From Bacteroides sp. UBA939 (lineage in GTDB: Bacteria > Bacteroidota > Bacteroidia > Bacteroidales > Bacteroidaceae), in NCBI RefSeq assembly GCF_002293435.1, contig NZ_DBDF01000135.1, positions 1 to 20,287 of the forward strand: a DNA stretch of 20,287 bases, read 5' to 3'. The notes below the pieces were generated by a model. The model searched no databases and was not told where the DNA came from. It worked only from the letters and a program-made list of their open reading frames with translations. Each line of letters starts with the position of its first letter. Position 1 is the stretch's first letter. Positions 8,929-17,475 of this stretch are shown here, in pieces. The translations under genes were made by a program, and so were the position numbers.

Positions 8929-8936
8929 TATATTTG
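8929..8936 (+). promoter_or_regulatory. -7 box (TATATTTG) for the DUF3244 gene
   Basis: Exact TAnnTTTG match 29 bases before ATG 8966, with TTTTTG at 8907-8912 upstream (16-base spacing, slightly short for -33/-7). An AAGGA at 8956-8960 gives a purine-rich ribosome binding site with 5 bases to the ATG, better than most genes in this window. Confidence 0.6.
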
Positions 8937-8965
8937 TGTCGAACAACTATTAAATAAGGAAAATT

Positions 8966-9343
8966 ATGAGGAAGCTATTTTGGTTATTTCTGGTTTCATT
9001 TCTGGTAAGTGGAACTTCTGCGTTTGCTACTCCCAATGATGGAGGTATTATTATTACTCTTGAGAAAGAAGTAATGCTGGATGAAGAGTTACCCCAAGCC
9101 CGAAGTCTTTTTGAACCTGCATACGCCTTTTTAGAGGATAATATGGTACATGTCCTTTTCCAAAAAATAATACCTGCGGTTACCATCCGAATTATTCAAG
9201 AATCTACCGGACAAGTTATTTATTCAAACGACTATTTTAGTCCGTCAACCGTTTCCATAGATGTTGATGGACAAGAACCGGGAACATATCTGATAGAAAT
9301 TATCTCGGAAAGAATACACATGCACGGTGAATTCGACCTTTGA
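8966..9343 (+). CDS. Small secreted DUF3244-type protein
   Basis: A 125-residue protein with a Sec signal peptide (RKLFWLFLVSFLVSGTSAFA, cleavage about residue 21) and no lipobox, so it should be soluble in the periplasm or exported. The mature part is beta-rich: residues about 55-120 contain VHVLFQKIIPAVTIRIIQES, TGQVIYSNDYF and GTYLIEIIS, the pattern of the Ig-like DUF3244 family common in Bacteroides and reminiscent of the sorting-domain fold (T-G-x-V-Y, then P-G-x-Y-x-[IV]-x-[IV]). It has its own promoter and ribosome site and stands between the regulator and the Rhs leader. Function is unknown; a ligand or partner of the TPR regulator is a guess. Confidence 0.75.
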   Translation: MRKLFWLFLVSFLVSGTSAFATPNDGGIIITLEKEVMLDEELPQARSLFEPAYAFLEDNMVHVLFQKIIPAVTIRIIQESTGQVIYSNDYFSPSTVSIDVDGQEPGTYLIEIISERIHMHGEFDL

Positions 9344-9387
9344 TTCTTAGAAATAAAGAACACTATATTGAAAACTGGTCCTTCCTT

Positions 9388-9442
9388 CACTACTTATGCC
9401 GTATAGTACTATTCGCAAATAATACTGTTCGCGTAAGTAGTG
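9388..9442 (+). promoter_or_regulatory. Long nested hairpin downstream of DUF3244
   Basis: CACTACTTATGC (9388-9399) pairs with GCGTAAGTAGTG (9431-9442) with one G-U pair. Inside it AGTACTATT (9405-9413) pairs with AATAATACT (9418-9426) with one mismatch. No T-run follows. It could end the DUF3244 transcript or be a structured leader of the Rhs operon. Confidence 0.55.
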
Positions 9443-9628
9443 AGAAGGAGGGGTTTGCCCGAAACAGTTTCTAAATAATGCGAAAAATATACTTTGATGA
9501 TCTAAATCAAGAGTCTTGTTCTGTACCAATAATAAATCAATTCGGGGGCGAAGGTGATAAAAGCGGAACAAGGCTTCTTGATTATTTAGACTTAACACAG
9601 AAAACTATTATTGTAGAGAGAGAATAGA

Positions 9629-9736
9629 CATGAGTAGAATACATTAAAAAGGAAAACCCTAAACCGGGCATTAGACTATAATAAGACAGGATAACCTAAA
9701 CTTTAACTATGAATTTCTACTCATGCATATTAGGTT
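9629..9736 (+). promoter_or_regulatory. Nested inverted repeats in the leader of the Rhs operon
   Basis: CATGAGTAGAA (9629-9639) has an exact inverted partner TTCTACTCATG (9715-9725), and AACCTAA (9693-9699) pairs with TTAGGTT (9730-9736). The two pairings interleave, so both cannot form a simple nested stem at once: they would give either a pseudoknot or two alternative structures. No open reading frame with coding character is found in 9344-9884. The region holds these structures and the next hairpin only. Confidence 0.4.
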
Positions 9737-9781
9737 GAAAATTTGGATTTTTATCTGTCTGTGGGCAATGTTTCTTCATTA

Positions 9782-9812
9782 AAAGTGTGTGGCAGAGATT
9801 GCCACACACTTT
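9782..9812 (+). terminator. Perfect 13-bp hairpin 72 bases before the Rhs partner gene
   Basis: AAAGTGTGTGGCA (9782-9794) and TGCCACACACTTT (9800-9812) pair perfectly around a five-base loop GAGAT. The sequence after it, ACATAAAC, has no long T-run, though the stem itself ends in TTT. It may be a terminator or an attenuator for the genes starting at 9885; I see no strong promoter between it and that gene. Confidence 0.55.
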
Positions 9813-9884
9813 ACATAAACTATCTAATGCGGCTTTCATAAACAGCGTCTGTAATACACATATTAAACTAACTAATAACTTTAT

Positions 9885-10349
9885 ATGCTTATGAAAAACG
9901 AAAAACGCCCCCCCGTGCGAGCAATATCTGTACTCGTACCCTTTTTTATTCTATTTCTATGTTCGGGAGCGGAAGCGTTTGCTCAACGAATCAAGTATCT
10001 TTATGACAACGCCGGCAACCGGATCACTCGCCAGGAGATTGTAGTATCCACCACCCGGGCGGCAATGGATAATGAAGAGGAAACCGTGTACCAGGAGGAA
10101 CTCTCCGAAAGCAAGATTACCATCTACCCCAACCCCACCCGGGGCGTACTTAGAGTGGACATATCGGGAGTGGAAGCGTTTGAAAACGCCGGTATCTCCC
10201 TTTATGACCTCACCGGAAAGCAGTTACGCCAATGGAGGGAAGTCTCCGGGTCTAACACAATAGACATCTCCGACCGGAATCCCGGCGTCTACATCCTGCA
10301 GATTGCCTACAACGGCAATGTGAGCAGTTGGAAGATAATCAAAGAATAA
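9885..10349 (+). CDS. Secreted partner protein: one YD motif plus Por-type sorting domain
   Basis: A 154-residue protein with a signal peptide (VRAISVLVPFFILFLCSGAEAFA, cleavage about 33-34). Right after it stands RIKYLYDNAGNRITRQEIV (35-53), a single canonical YD/Rhs repeat. After an acidic linker the last 80 residues (about 74-154) form a type A Por-secretion (T9SS) sorting-like domain: KITIYPNPTRG, SLYDLTGKQL, then NPGVYILQI and a terminal WKIIKE. It lies 25 bases before the Rhs gene and is surely co-transcribed. Either ATG 9885 or ATG 9891 could start it. A C7 tract at 9908-9914 falls in codons 8-10. The YD motif suggests it docks with or templates the Rhs shell; the sorting domain suggests surface delivery. 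Both are inferences, since gut Bacteroides usually lack a full T9SS. Confidence 0.85.
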   Translation: MLMKNEKRPPVRAISVLVPFFILFLCSGAEAFAQRIKYLYDNAGNRITRQEIVVSTTRAAMDNEEETVYQEELSESKITIYPNPTRGVLRVDISGVEAFENAGISLYDLTGKQLRQWREVSGSNTIDISDRNPGVYILQIAYNGNVSSWKIIKE

Positions 10350-10374
10350 CATGACTTAATACGAATACGGAAAT

Positions 10375-13300
10375 ATGAAAAGAAATAGATGTAATAATTG
10401 GGCAATTATAAAACGATATATACTTGCCGTATCGGCGTTACTGTGCAGCCTGCCGGGCTACGCTCAAATCATAATAAACAACGATTCCCTTGTACTGGAC
10501 TTGTCCAAGCATGAATTCACTCAGGAAGCCGGCTCGGACGGTTTGTACAAGGTGATAACCAAAGTCAATGAACTTACCACCGGAACCCCGGAATATCAGG
10601 CGAACTTCTCCACGATGGTCTTACCCTTACTTCCGGGAGGCGATCTCCCTCCTATACTTCCTCCCATAACCCCTCCTATAGCCCCTCCCTTACCCGAACT
10701 GCCCGCTACGGTAACAGTAGACCGGACAAAGGCGGTGGGCGAAATCCCATACCAGTCAAGCGTGAATAACGGTTCGCTCTCCTACAACGTTCCAATCGAC
10801 ATTTATGGAGGCAGGAACGGGCATCAGCCTTCGCTTTCCCTGTCTTACAATAGTCAGATGGGCAACGGCGTCGCCGGATATGGCTGGAGCATTGGCGGAT
10901 TGTCGAGTATCTCCGTCACGCATTCAAACTATTACTACGACGGCAACGATGCCCGCCCTGCTACCACCGACAGGTATTCCGCCTACTCACTGGATGGCAA
11001 CCGACTGATTAAAACAGACGAAACGACCACCAAAATTGAATACCAGACAGAGTTCGGGAACATCAAGGTCACTTTCTATGCTCCTTCGGGGGGGTACTAT
11101 TTTGACGTGCGGTATCCGGACGGGAAAAGAGCTACGTTTGGAACCTCCGGCAATACGTCAGCACAGCTCAACTATCCCGTTACCCGCTATACGGATGCCC
11201 TGGGTGGATACATTGACTATGCCTATATATTGATGGATAACGTGTATTATGTCACGGAAGTGAAATACGGCTACGGCTCCACCCAGCACGGGGCAGTGAG
11301 ATTCAGCTATAATAGCTCGCGAAGCGATGCCGGAACTTTGTACATGGCAGGACGGAGAGTGGAAATGAACAGGCTGCTGACCAAGATAGAGACCTATTAC
11401 CAATCGTCCGTGCTTCTCAGCACCTATACACTGACCCATGAGACAAGCATCTATTCGTTTCTTTCCCAAATCAGCCTGAAAGTGAACGGCAAGGAAGTGA
11501 ACCCGCTGATGTTCTACTATGGGAACGGTTCCGGTTCAGGCGCAGGCTATTTCCAAACGGACATGGCTTTCCTTAGTACTTATTTTGCCAACAGCAATGC
11601 TCCCGACCTGATTCTTCGCAAGGGCAAGTTCAACTCCCTTGTGGGAAGCGAGGGACTTGTGGCTTATCCTAATTTTAACTCGTATGGTGTTACGGGGCAT
11701 GACAGCAAAAATAATTGTACGTATGGCAGCCTGTACAGTTCCACACAGTCGCTGCTGATTTACAAAAACCTGGGGGATTACATCTGCACGCCGGTAACGA
11801 TTCAGGCGGGCAGTGGCTTCCAAACACTGATTCCCGCCGACATGGACGGTGACGGGAACGACGAATTAGTAAGGGTGAACTACGCGCTCAGCGGTAGCAA
11901 CGCCCTTATTAGCCTTACTACCTACGACAAGAACATGACCGCGCGTACCACTTCCTTTACGGAAGAAGGTTCCTTTACCGAAGGCAGTTGGCGAAGCCCC
12001 ATACCCAGAACCTTCCTTACAGGCGACTTTAACGGTGACGGAAAAACGGAACTCATGGCGGTAGGCGGCTACAAGACGCCCCGCGGAGACACCCGGGCGC
12101 AGTCGACAACCACCCTGTACAATCTTGAATCGAGAACAAAGATTTTTACGGGAACTCCATTCCTGTACGACTACTTCAAAGATGCCCTCTTCTCTATGGA
12201 TTATAACGGCGACGGAAAGACGGACGTTTGCCTGATAAATGGTAGCGGGACGCATATATACTCCCGGCAGGAAAGCAGTTTTGTGGAAATTGCTTCCACC
12301 TACGGCGTCAGGAATACGGATATATCAAGCACCGGCAAAAAGGAATTGCTGGTGCAAGACATCAACGGCGATGGGATAACAGACTTGCTGCTAACTCCCA
12401 AGAAGGATGATTATACATTGCAAGCATCTACGCAGCTCTGCGGCGTATGCCAGGGATGCCGGGGTGAGGTTATTGATGATCCCTGGACAGACCCCTTCAA
12501 TCCGGGCGGTGGTATAGGCGGTGGCCCGGGTGGCGGTATTGACCAACCCATCAGCAGATGTCTGAACCCTATTATCACATATACTAAGCGTCCCAACAGC
12601 ACGCACCAGACGTGGACATTGCTATCAGGAACCGGAACCGGCTTTGCAAGCAGCACCTTCGAGTTCCTGTCCTATACGGATATAAACTCCAGTAGTGGTG
12701 CCAAATACCTGTTCCTGCTTCACGATATCAACGGCGACCGATTTCCGGACATGGCGATGAAATCGGGCAGCCAAGTCAGAGTGTACTTGAATAACAATGG
12801 GACATTCAAGACCACGGCCGAGTCGTCGAGAGTAACCATAGACTCTGACTCCCATTTCATTGCAGGAGCCATAGAAAACATGGGCGGTTACCGCACCAGC
12901 CAGTGGCTGAGCATCAAGGATGCCTCGGTGACCCCGATATTCTATACGCGCAACGAGGCGCGCGAAAGGATGCTCACCGGCATGATAAACAGCTACGGAG
13001 TAGTTGCGAAGACGGAATACGCCAACCTGACGGACGGTTCCTCCTACGGGATGACCGCCAACTACACCTCTTCCTTTCCTCACAACAAGCTGTATGCCGA
13101 TGTCAACGTGGTTCGCAACACCTACTCCGTATGTAACGGAGAGACGCTGGGTTCCCAATCCTACTATTACAACGACGCCGTTATCCACCGTCAGGGTTTG
13201 GGATTCCGCGGCTTCCGGAAAATCACGATGCGCGATTTGAATGCGGGCACGCAGGTAGAACAAACCTTCGACCCTACGCGGTTCGGAGTAATGACGGATA

Positions 13301-16300
13301 TGCTCACCCCCACGACAGAGGTGCACTGTAGCTACAACGTAAACGTCGCGCCCAACAAGTTAACCAGCGTTACGTTAACCTCCAAGGTCGAGATAGACTT
13401 GCTGAAAAATAACACCAACATGCTCAGTTACACGTACGACTCTTATGGAAACATAACACGTGAAGTACTCTACCATGGTACTTACGCTACAGTAACCACC
13501 GCTAATACTTACGTCAATACGAATAATACCACGACTTACAAGTTAGGCTTCCTGCGCGAACAGGTAACCTCCACGGTACGAGGGACTTCAACCCCGTGGG
13601 TGAAGACGAGATCCATATCTTCCTACAACAGCAATTTCCTTCCGTTGACCGAAATACAGTATGTCAATAACCAAATTGTCTCCGAGATTACCCGTTCATA
13701 TACCAATAACTTGCTTATGCAGGAATCCCTGGAAGAGTATGACTCCGGCAATGAATTGACTACCAGATATGAATATGACACCTACGGCAGGGTTACAAAG
13801 AAGACCGACCCCTTGGGCCTGTATGAAACATACCAATACAACAATAAGGGACAACTGGAATCCTCCACGAACCACAAGTCGAAGGCGACCGAGTTCAAGT
13901 ACGACGACTTCGGAAGGCAAGTGAAGACTATCCACCCGGATGGAGTAGTGGACAGCATCTTGGTGGCATGGGCTTCGAGTGCGGGTTCGGCACTGAGGGT
14001 GACCACCGTTACCGCCACCGGCGCTCCGGCTTCTCAAACCTACTACGACGCCTGGGGGCGTGAAGTGCGAAGCGGCAAGCAGCGCTTCGACGGGAGTTAT
14101 GTATATACGGATAAGCTGTACGACGGAAAGAGCCGTCTCCATAAAGTCTCCATGCCGTTTAAGGGAACCGCCCCCACGCTGTGGAATACATACGCGTATG
14201 ACACCTACGACCGGATAACCTCACTGCTGTACGCCTCGGGAAAAGAAGACACCTACTCGTATTCCGGCATGAACATCAACACGGAAATAGACGGCGTAAG
14301 GAAGACAAATTACTACAACGTTGCGGGCGAATTGGTTGCGATTTACCACTACGGGGCGGGTCCGATAACCTATATTTACCGCCCGGACGGACAGTTGGAA
14401 AAGGTAACCGCTCCGGAATATATTGTCACCGAGTTTGAGTACGATATCTACGGCAGGCGGATTGAACTGAATGACCCAAGCCTGGGAGTCACTACCTACC
14501 AATATGATGAGTACGGAAACATGATATTGGAAACGGATGCCAACGACGGAACTACAGAGTACGAATATGACGCACACCACCGCCTGACCAAGAAGAAAGT
14601 TGCCGGGCAGACAATAAGCTACCTTTATTATCCGGACAACCTGATTAAGTCTGAAACAAACTCGAACGGGACTTCGAAGATATATGAATATGACGATTAC
14701 CTGCGCTTGAAAACCGTAACGGAAAACAATGTAGATACAAAGTCGCTGAAGAAAACGTACACTTATGCAGGCGGCAACATCTCGGCTCTCGCTTATGCCT
14801 CCAATGCAGGAAGTATCGTGACGGAGAACTACACCTACACCAACGGTCACCTGAAAGAGATCAAGCTCAATAACACCACCTCCATCTGGAAGCTGATGAG
14901 CGAGAACGCTTTAGGAATGGTTACGAGCGTTACCACCGGAGGATTGACCCGCACCTATTCGTATGACGCCTACGGCAACCCCACGGGCAGAACAGTGAAA
15001 AATGGTTCCACGGTGATTCAGAACTCCGGCTACAGCTTCAACCCACAAACAGGCAACCTAACCTCGCGGAAAGACAACGTGCGGAACATTCAGGAAAGCT
15101 TCGGGTACGATAACCTGAACCGGTTGACGAGCTTCGCCGGAAAGACCGCAACGTACGGCATTACGGGCAACATCACAAGCATGTCCCATGTAGGAACGTA
15201 TCAATACCATGCCACCAAGAAGTATGCCCTCGAATTTGTAACTCCTTACGGAAGCACAGTCCCCACGCGCGAGCAGGAAGTCACGTACAATGCCCAGCGG
15301 CGTCCCGTGACGATTGCGGAGAACGGCTACACAGCCACATTTACTTACAACGGAGATGGCGAGCGGGTGAAGATGGTTACCAAGCAAGGAAGCACAGTCA
15401 AGTCCACGAAGCATTACTGGGGCAACCAGTACGAAACGGAAACGGGAACTGCGGGAAGCAAGGAGATACTCTACCTGGGCGGTGACGCCTATTCCGCACC
15501 GGCTGCTTATGTGAAGGAAGGCTCGGGTGCCTGGGCTGTTTACTACCTGTGCGCCGATTACCTGGGAAGCATCACCCACGTGGTAAGTTCAACAGGAACC
15601 ATCAAGCAAGAGTTAAGCTACGACGCCTGGGGCAGGTTGAGGAACCCTGCGAACCAAACGTTATACGCCGTTGGCTCGGAACCCGCCCTGTTCTTAGGCA
15701 GGGGCTATACGGGTCATGAACATTTGACGCTGTTCGGGTTAGTCAATATGAATGCCCGCTTGTACGACCCCGTTGTCGGACGGTTCCTGAGTCCTGACCC
15801 TCGTGTGCAGAATCCCGGCGATAGCCAGAACTATAACCGATACTCGTATTGCTTGAATAATCCGCTGAGGTATGTAGACCCGAGTGGAGAAATATGGTGG
15901 ATCCCTGTATTTTTGGCTGCTGTTTTTGCAGCAGGTAACACGGTCGCTCATGCCATCCGAGGGGATATTCATAGCATTGGAGATGGCTTAAAGTATTTCG
16001 CTCAAGGTGCGGTAACAGGTTTGGCATTAGGTTATGCTTGGCAATTTGCACCTTTAATACCTTGGGTGGGCAGTGCAATACAAGCAGGTATGACTTACTA
16101 TGCTTATGCCCAAGTCCGCGTTGGTGTTTTGGGCATGGTAGGCGGAGCAATTAATGCCGGTTGGAATGGATTGGAGAGAGCTGGAAAATCCTTTTTGGGT
16201 AATTTCTACCTGGATGAAAACGATTGGTGGGGTGGAATATTGCAGGGATATACACGCCATACGTGGGAAATGCCACAATCACTCATCGGGCATGGATATA

Positions 16301-16704
16301 CACATATCAGAAATTCTTTTAACAGGGTTGATAGAGTAGATTATTTTGGTGGGGTTACTTTTGCAACCAATGAAAATACAAATTATAATGATGGTGTAAG
16401 TATAGGCAATTTTATTAATATAAATATAAAAAAAGAAATCACAAACAATTTTGATGAATATGTCCTTTCCAACCCTCTGTATATGCACGAATACGGACAT
16501 ACGATTGATAGCAGGAGACATGGATTCGCTTATTTGTTTGCAGTAGGGATACCAAGTATTCTTAGTGCAGACAAAGCAAAAAGAGATCCTACCCATCATC
16601 ATTATGAATCTGGGACAGAAACAAGAGCAAATAGGCGTGCTAAAGAATACTTTAAAAAACATTTCAATATAAATTGGGAATATTATCGTTATCCATTAAG
16701 ATAA
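10375..16704 (+). CDS. Secreted SpvB/YD-repeat Rhs protein with C-terminal HExxH (zincin) tip
   Basis: A 2109-residue giant. Signal peptide 1-30 (ending LPGYA|Q); proline-rich linker about 83-110; SpvB/TcB-like N-terminal domain from about 119 (EIPYQSSVNNGSLSY, GVAGYGWSIGG). Five FG-GAP/VCBS calcium-loop repeats start near 489, 551, 608, 662 and 784 (DMDGDGNDEL, DFNGDGKTEL and so on), interrupted by C689-x2-C692-x2-C695 and a Gly-rich loop. A TcdB-middle-like segment lies about 820-975, and YD repeats about 1021-1680 (YDTYGRVTKKTDPLG and many more). The Rhs core is about 1723-1839 (YLCADYLGSITHVV, GRGYTGHEHL, NARLYDPVVGRFLSPDPRVQ), ending in DPSGE. The 270-residue tip begins with hydrophobic Gly/Ala-rich helices and holds H2038-E-Y-G-H2042 with E2082 in GTETRAN as a likely third zinc ligand, so a gluzincin-like peptidase is predicted. 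A signal peptide argues for Sec export rather than T6SS loading. The toxin role is inferred. Confidence 0.9.
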   Translation: MKRNRCNNWAIIKRYILAVSALLCSLPGYAQIIINNDSLVLDLSKHEFTQEAGSDGLYKVITKVNELTTGTPEYQANFSTMVLPLLPGGDLPPILPPITPPIAPPLPELPATVTVDRTKAVGEIPYQSSVNNGSLSYNVPIDIYGGRNGHQPSLSLSYNSQMGNGVAGYGWSIGGLSSISVTHSNYYYDGNDARPATTDRYSAYSLDGNRLIKTDETTTKIEYQTEFGNIKVTFYAPSGGYYFDVRYPDGKRATFGTSGNTSAQLNYPVTRYTDALGGYIDYAYILMDNVYYVTEVKYGYGSTQHGAVRFSYNSSRSDAGTLYMAGRRVEMNRLLTKIETYYQSSVLLSTYTLTHETSIYSFLSQISLKVNGKEVNPLMFYYGNGSGSGAGYFQTDMAFLSTYFANSNAPDLILRKGKFNSLVGSEGLVAYPNFNSYGVTGHDSKNNCTYGSLYSSTQSLLIYKNLGDYICTPVTIQAGSGFQTLIPADMDGDGNDELVRVNYALSGSNALISLTTYDKNMTARTTSFTEEGSFTEGSWRSPIPRTFLTGDFNGDGKTELMAVGGYKTPRGDTRAQSTTTLYNLESRTKIFTGTPFLYDYFKDALFSMDYNGDGKTDVCLINGSGTHIYSRQESSFVEIASTYGVRNTDISSTGKKELLVQDINGDGITDLLLTPKKDDYTLQASTQLCGVCQGCRGEVIDDPWTDPFNPGGGIGGGPGGGIDQPISRCLNPIITYTKRPNSTHQTWTLLSGTGTGFASSTFEFLSYTDINSSSGAKYLFLLHDINGDRFPDMAMKSGSQVRVYLNNNGTFKTTAESSRVTIDSDSHFIAGAIENMGGYRTSQWLSIKDASVTPIFYTRNEARERMLTGMINSYGVVAKTEYANLTDGSSYGMTANYTSSFPHNKLYADVNVVRNTYSVCNGETLGSQSYYYNDAVIHRQGLGFRGFRKITMRDLNAGTQVEQTFDPTRFGVMTDMLTPTTEVHCSYNVNVAPNKLTSVTLTSKVEIDLLKNNTNMLSYTYDSYGNITREVLYHGTYATVTTANTYVNTNNTTTYKLGFLREQVTSTVRGTSTPWVKTRSISSYNSNFLPLTEIQYVNNQIVSEITRSYTNNLLMQESLEEYDSGNELTTRYEYDTYGRVTKKTDPLGLYETYQYNNKGQLESSTNHKSKATEFKYDDFGRQVKTIHPDGVVDSILVAWASSAGSALRVTTVTATGAPASQTYYDAWGREVRSGKQRFDGSYVYTDKLYDGKSRLHKVSMPFKGTAPTLWNTYAYDTYDRITSLLYASGKEDTYSYSGMNINTEIDGVRKTNYYNVAGELVAIYHYGAGPITYIYRPDGQLEKVTAPEYIVTEFEYDIYGRRIELNDPSLGVTTYQYDEYGNMILETDANDGTTEYEYDAHHRLTKKKVAGQTISYLYYPDNLIKSETNSNGTSKIYEYDDYLRLKTVTENNVDTKSLKKTYTYAGGNISALAYASNAGSIVTENYTYTNGHLKEIKLNNTTSIWKLMSENALGMVTSVTTGGLTRTYSYDAYGNPTGRTVKNGSTVIQNSGYSFNPQTGNLTSRKDNVRNIQESFGYDNLNRLTSFAGKTATYGITGNITSMSHVGTYQYHATKKYALEFVTPYGSTVPTREQEVTYNAQRRPVTIAENGYTATFTYNGDGERVKMVTKQGSTVKSTKHYWGNQYETETGTAGSKEILYLGGDAYSAPAAYVKEGSGAWAVYYLCADYLGSITHVVSSTGTIKQELSYDAWGRLRNPANQTLYAVGSEPALFLGRGYTGHEHLTLFGLVNMNARLYDPVVGRFLSPDPRVQNPGDSQNYNRYSYCLNNPLRYVDPSGEIWWIPVFLAAVFAAGNTVAHAIRGDIHSIGDGLKYFAQGAVTGLALGYAWQFAPLIPWVGSAIQAGMTYYAYAQVRVGVLGMVGGAINAGWNGLERAGKSFLGNFYLDENDWWGGILQGYTRHTWEMPQSLIGHGYTHIRNSFNRVDRVDYFGGVTFATNENTNYNDGVSIGNFININIKKEITNNFDEYVLSNPLYMHEYGHTIDSRRHGFAYLFAVGIPSILSADKAKRDPTHHHYESGTETRANRRAKEYFKKHFNINWEYYRYPLR

Positions 16705-16713
16705 TTAATAAAA

Positions 16714-17199
16714 ATGAAAAAAATACATTTAGCAATAGGGGTTGCAATACTTTTTACTAGTTGTAAATGCAACTTGACAGATAAAAGTTATTCTGTTTTT
16801 ATAGACAATAAATCAGAGTTTGTTATTTCTTCATATTTAGCTTTGGGAGGAAAAGGAGAAACTGCATATCCTGACACATCGTTGCTTTTTGAGAGGAAGT
16901 GTGTTGGATATGCGACAAAGCCGGGTAGTAGAGCCGATCAAGCATTGCCTACTTTCACCTATGAAGAATGGTTTGCAATGCTTCCACAAGACACCTTATC
17001 TATATTCATTTTCAATCAAGAGGTGTTGAATAATTATTCTTGGGAACAAATTCAACAGGATTACAACATTTTACAGCGTTATGATTTGAGTTTGGAAGAT
17101 TTTTATAGGCTTTCAGACAAGAATGATAATCCCGTTATAACTTATCCACCTACTGAAGCGATGAGAAATATGAAGATGTATCCACCGTATAGTCAGTAA
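16714..17199 (+). CDS. Predicted immunity lipoprotein A1
   Basis: A 161-residue predicted lipoprotein starting 9 bases after the Rhs stop, so it is translated from the same message. The signal KKIHLAIGVAILFTSC ends in Cys17 with T-S before it, an acceptable lipobox. The mature part has an N-terminal strand region SYSVFIDNKSEFVISSY, then YPDTSLLF, a central LPTFTYEEWFAMLPQDTLSI, the helix YSWEQIQQDYNILQRYDLS, and a C-terminal ITYPPTEAMRNMKMYPPY shared by all members of the array. The family is not one I can name. Position behind a toxin tip, small size, periplasm-facing lipoprotein and paralogue expansion make an immunity protein against the Rhs tip the best reading; a surface antigen family is an alternative. 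Of the three A copies only this one has both ATG and lipobox cysteine. Confidence 0.8.
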   Translation: MKKIHLAIGVAILFTSCKCNLTDKSYSVFIDNKSEFVISSYLALGGKGETAYPDTSLLFERKCVGYATKPGSRADQALPTFTYEEWFAMLPQDTLSIFIFNQEVLNNYSWEQIQQDYNILQRYDLSLEDFYRLSDKNDNPVITYPPTEAMRNMKMYPPYSQ

Positions 17200-17258
17200 A
17201 AGTAGTTGTGATTTTCAAATCGAATACGGTAGTGTATCCGCTGAAGCAATGACACATT

Positions 17259-17295
17259 TAAAGTGAGAGAGAATTTCTCTTTCTCTCTCACTTTA
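17259..17295 (+). terminator. Perfect 15-bp hairpin after immunity gene A1
   Basis: TAAAGTGAGAGAGAA (17259-17273) pairs with TTCTCTCTCACTTTA (17281-17295) around a seven-base pyrimidine loop. No T-run follows beyond the stem. It is probably a transcription terminator or a 3'-stabilising hairpin separating A1 from B; the same element recurs after A2. Confidence 0.6.
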
Positions 17296-17397
17296 ATTCC
17301 AAATGACTCTTGCATCGCAGTATCAGCATAGGAATTTACAACAGTAGTAAACCATTGAGTGTTGAAAATATAGATTAATTGCTCAAACGTTCTATTT

Positions 17398-17430
17398 ATG
17401 AGGACAACAATAAAAGTAATAGCATTATGA
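17398..17430 (+). pseudogene. Degraded 5' end of a small lipoprotein gene
   Basis: ATG AGG ACA ACA ATA AAA GTA then ATAGCATTATGA encodes MRTTIKVIAL and a stop. The same nucleotides (ACAACAATAAAAGTAATAGC and on) occur at 18645 in the frameshifted lipoprotein gene, where the peptide runs on as CLLSCILSAC. Here only the first ten codons survive. It is evidence that this spacer once carried the same small gene. Confidence 0.5.
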
Positions 17431-17475
17431 TGTAAATTGGCCATACTTTAAATATTCACTAAAATAATGTAGAAT

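Noticed and set aside
9347..9598. Minus-strand 83-codon frame between DUF3244 and the Rhs leader
   Set aside because: No recognisable protein pattern; it covers the hairpin region and has no ribosome site.
12625..13326. 233-codon minus-strand open frame inside the Rhs gene
   Set aside because: It is opposite strong FG-GAP and TcdB-like coding sequence, with no signal, motif or ribosome site of its own.
10375..16704. Type VI secretion Rhs effector
   Set aside because: The protein starts with a Sec signal peptide and an SpvB-like domain, and there is no PAAR, VgrG, Hcp or Eag chaperone gene in the window.
17200..17475. Minus-strand 83-codon frame in the first spacer
   Set aside because: It spans the A1 hairpin, and the aligned second spacer shows base changes typical of noncoding sequence and no matching frame.
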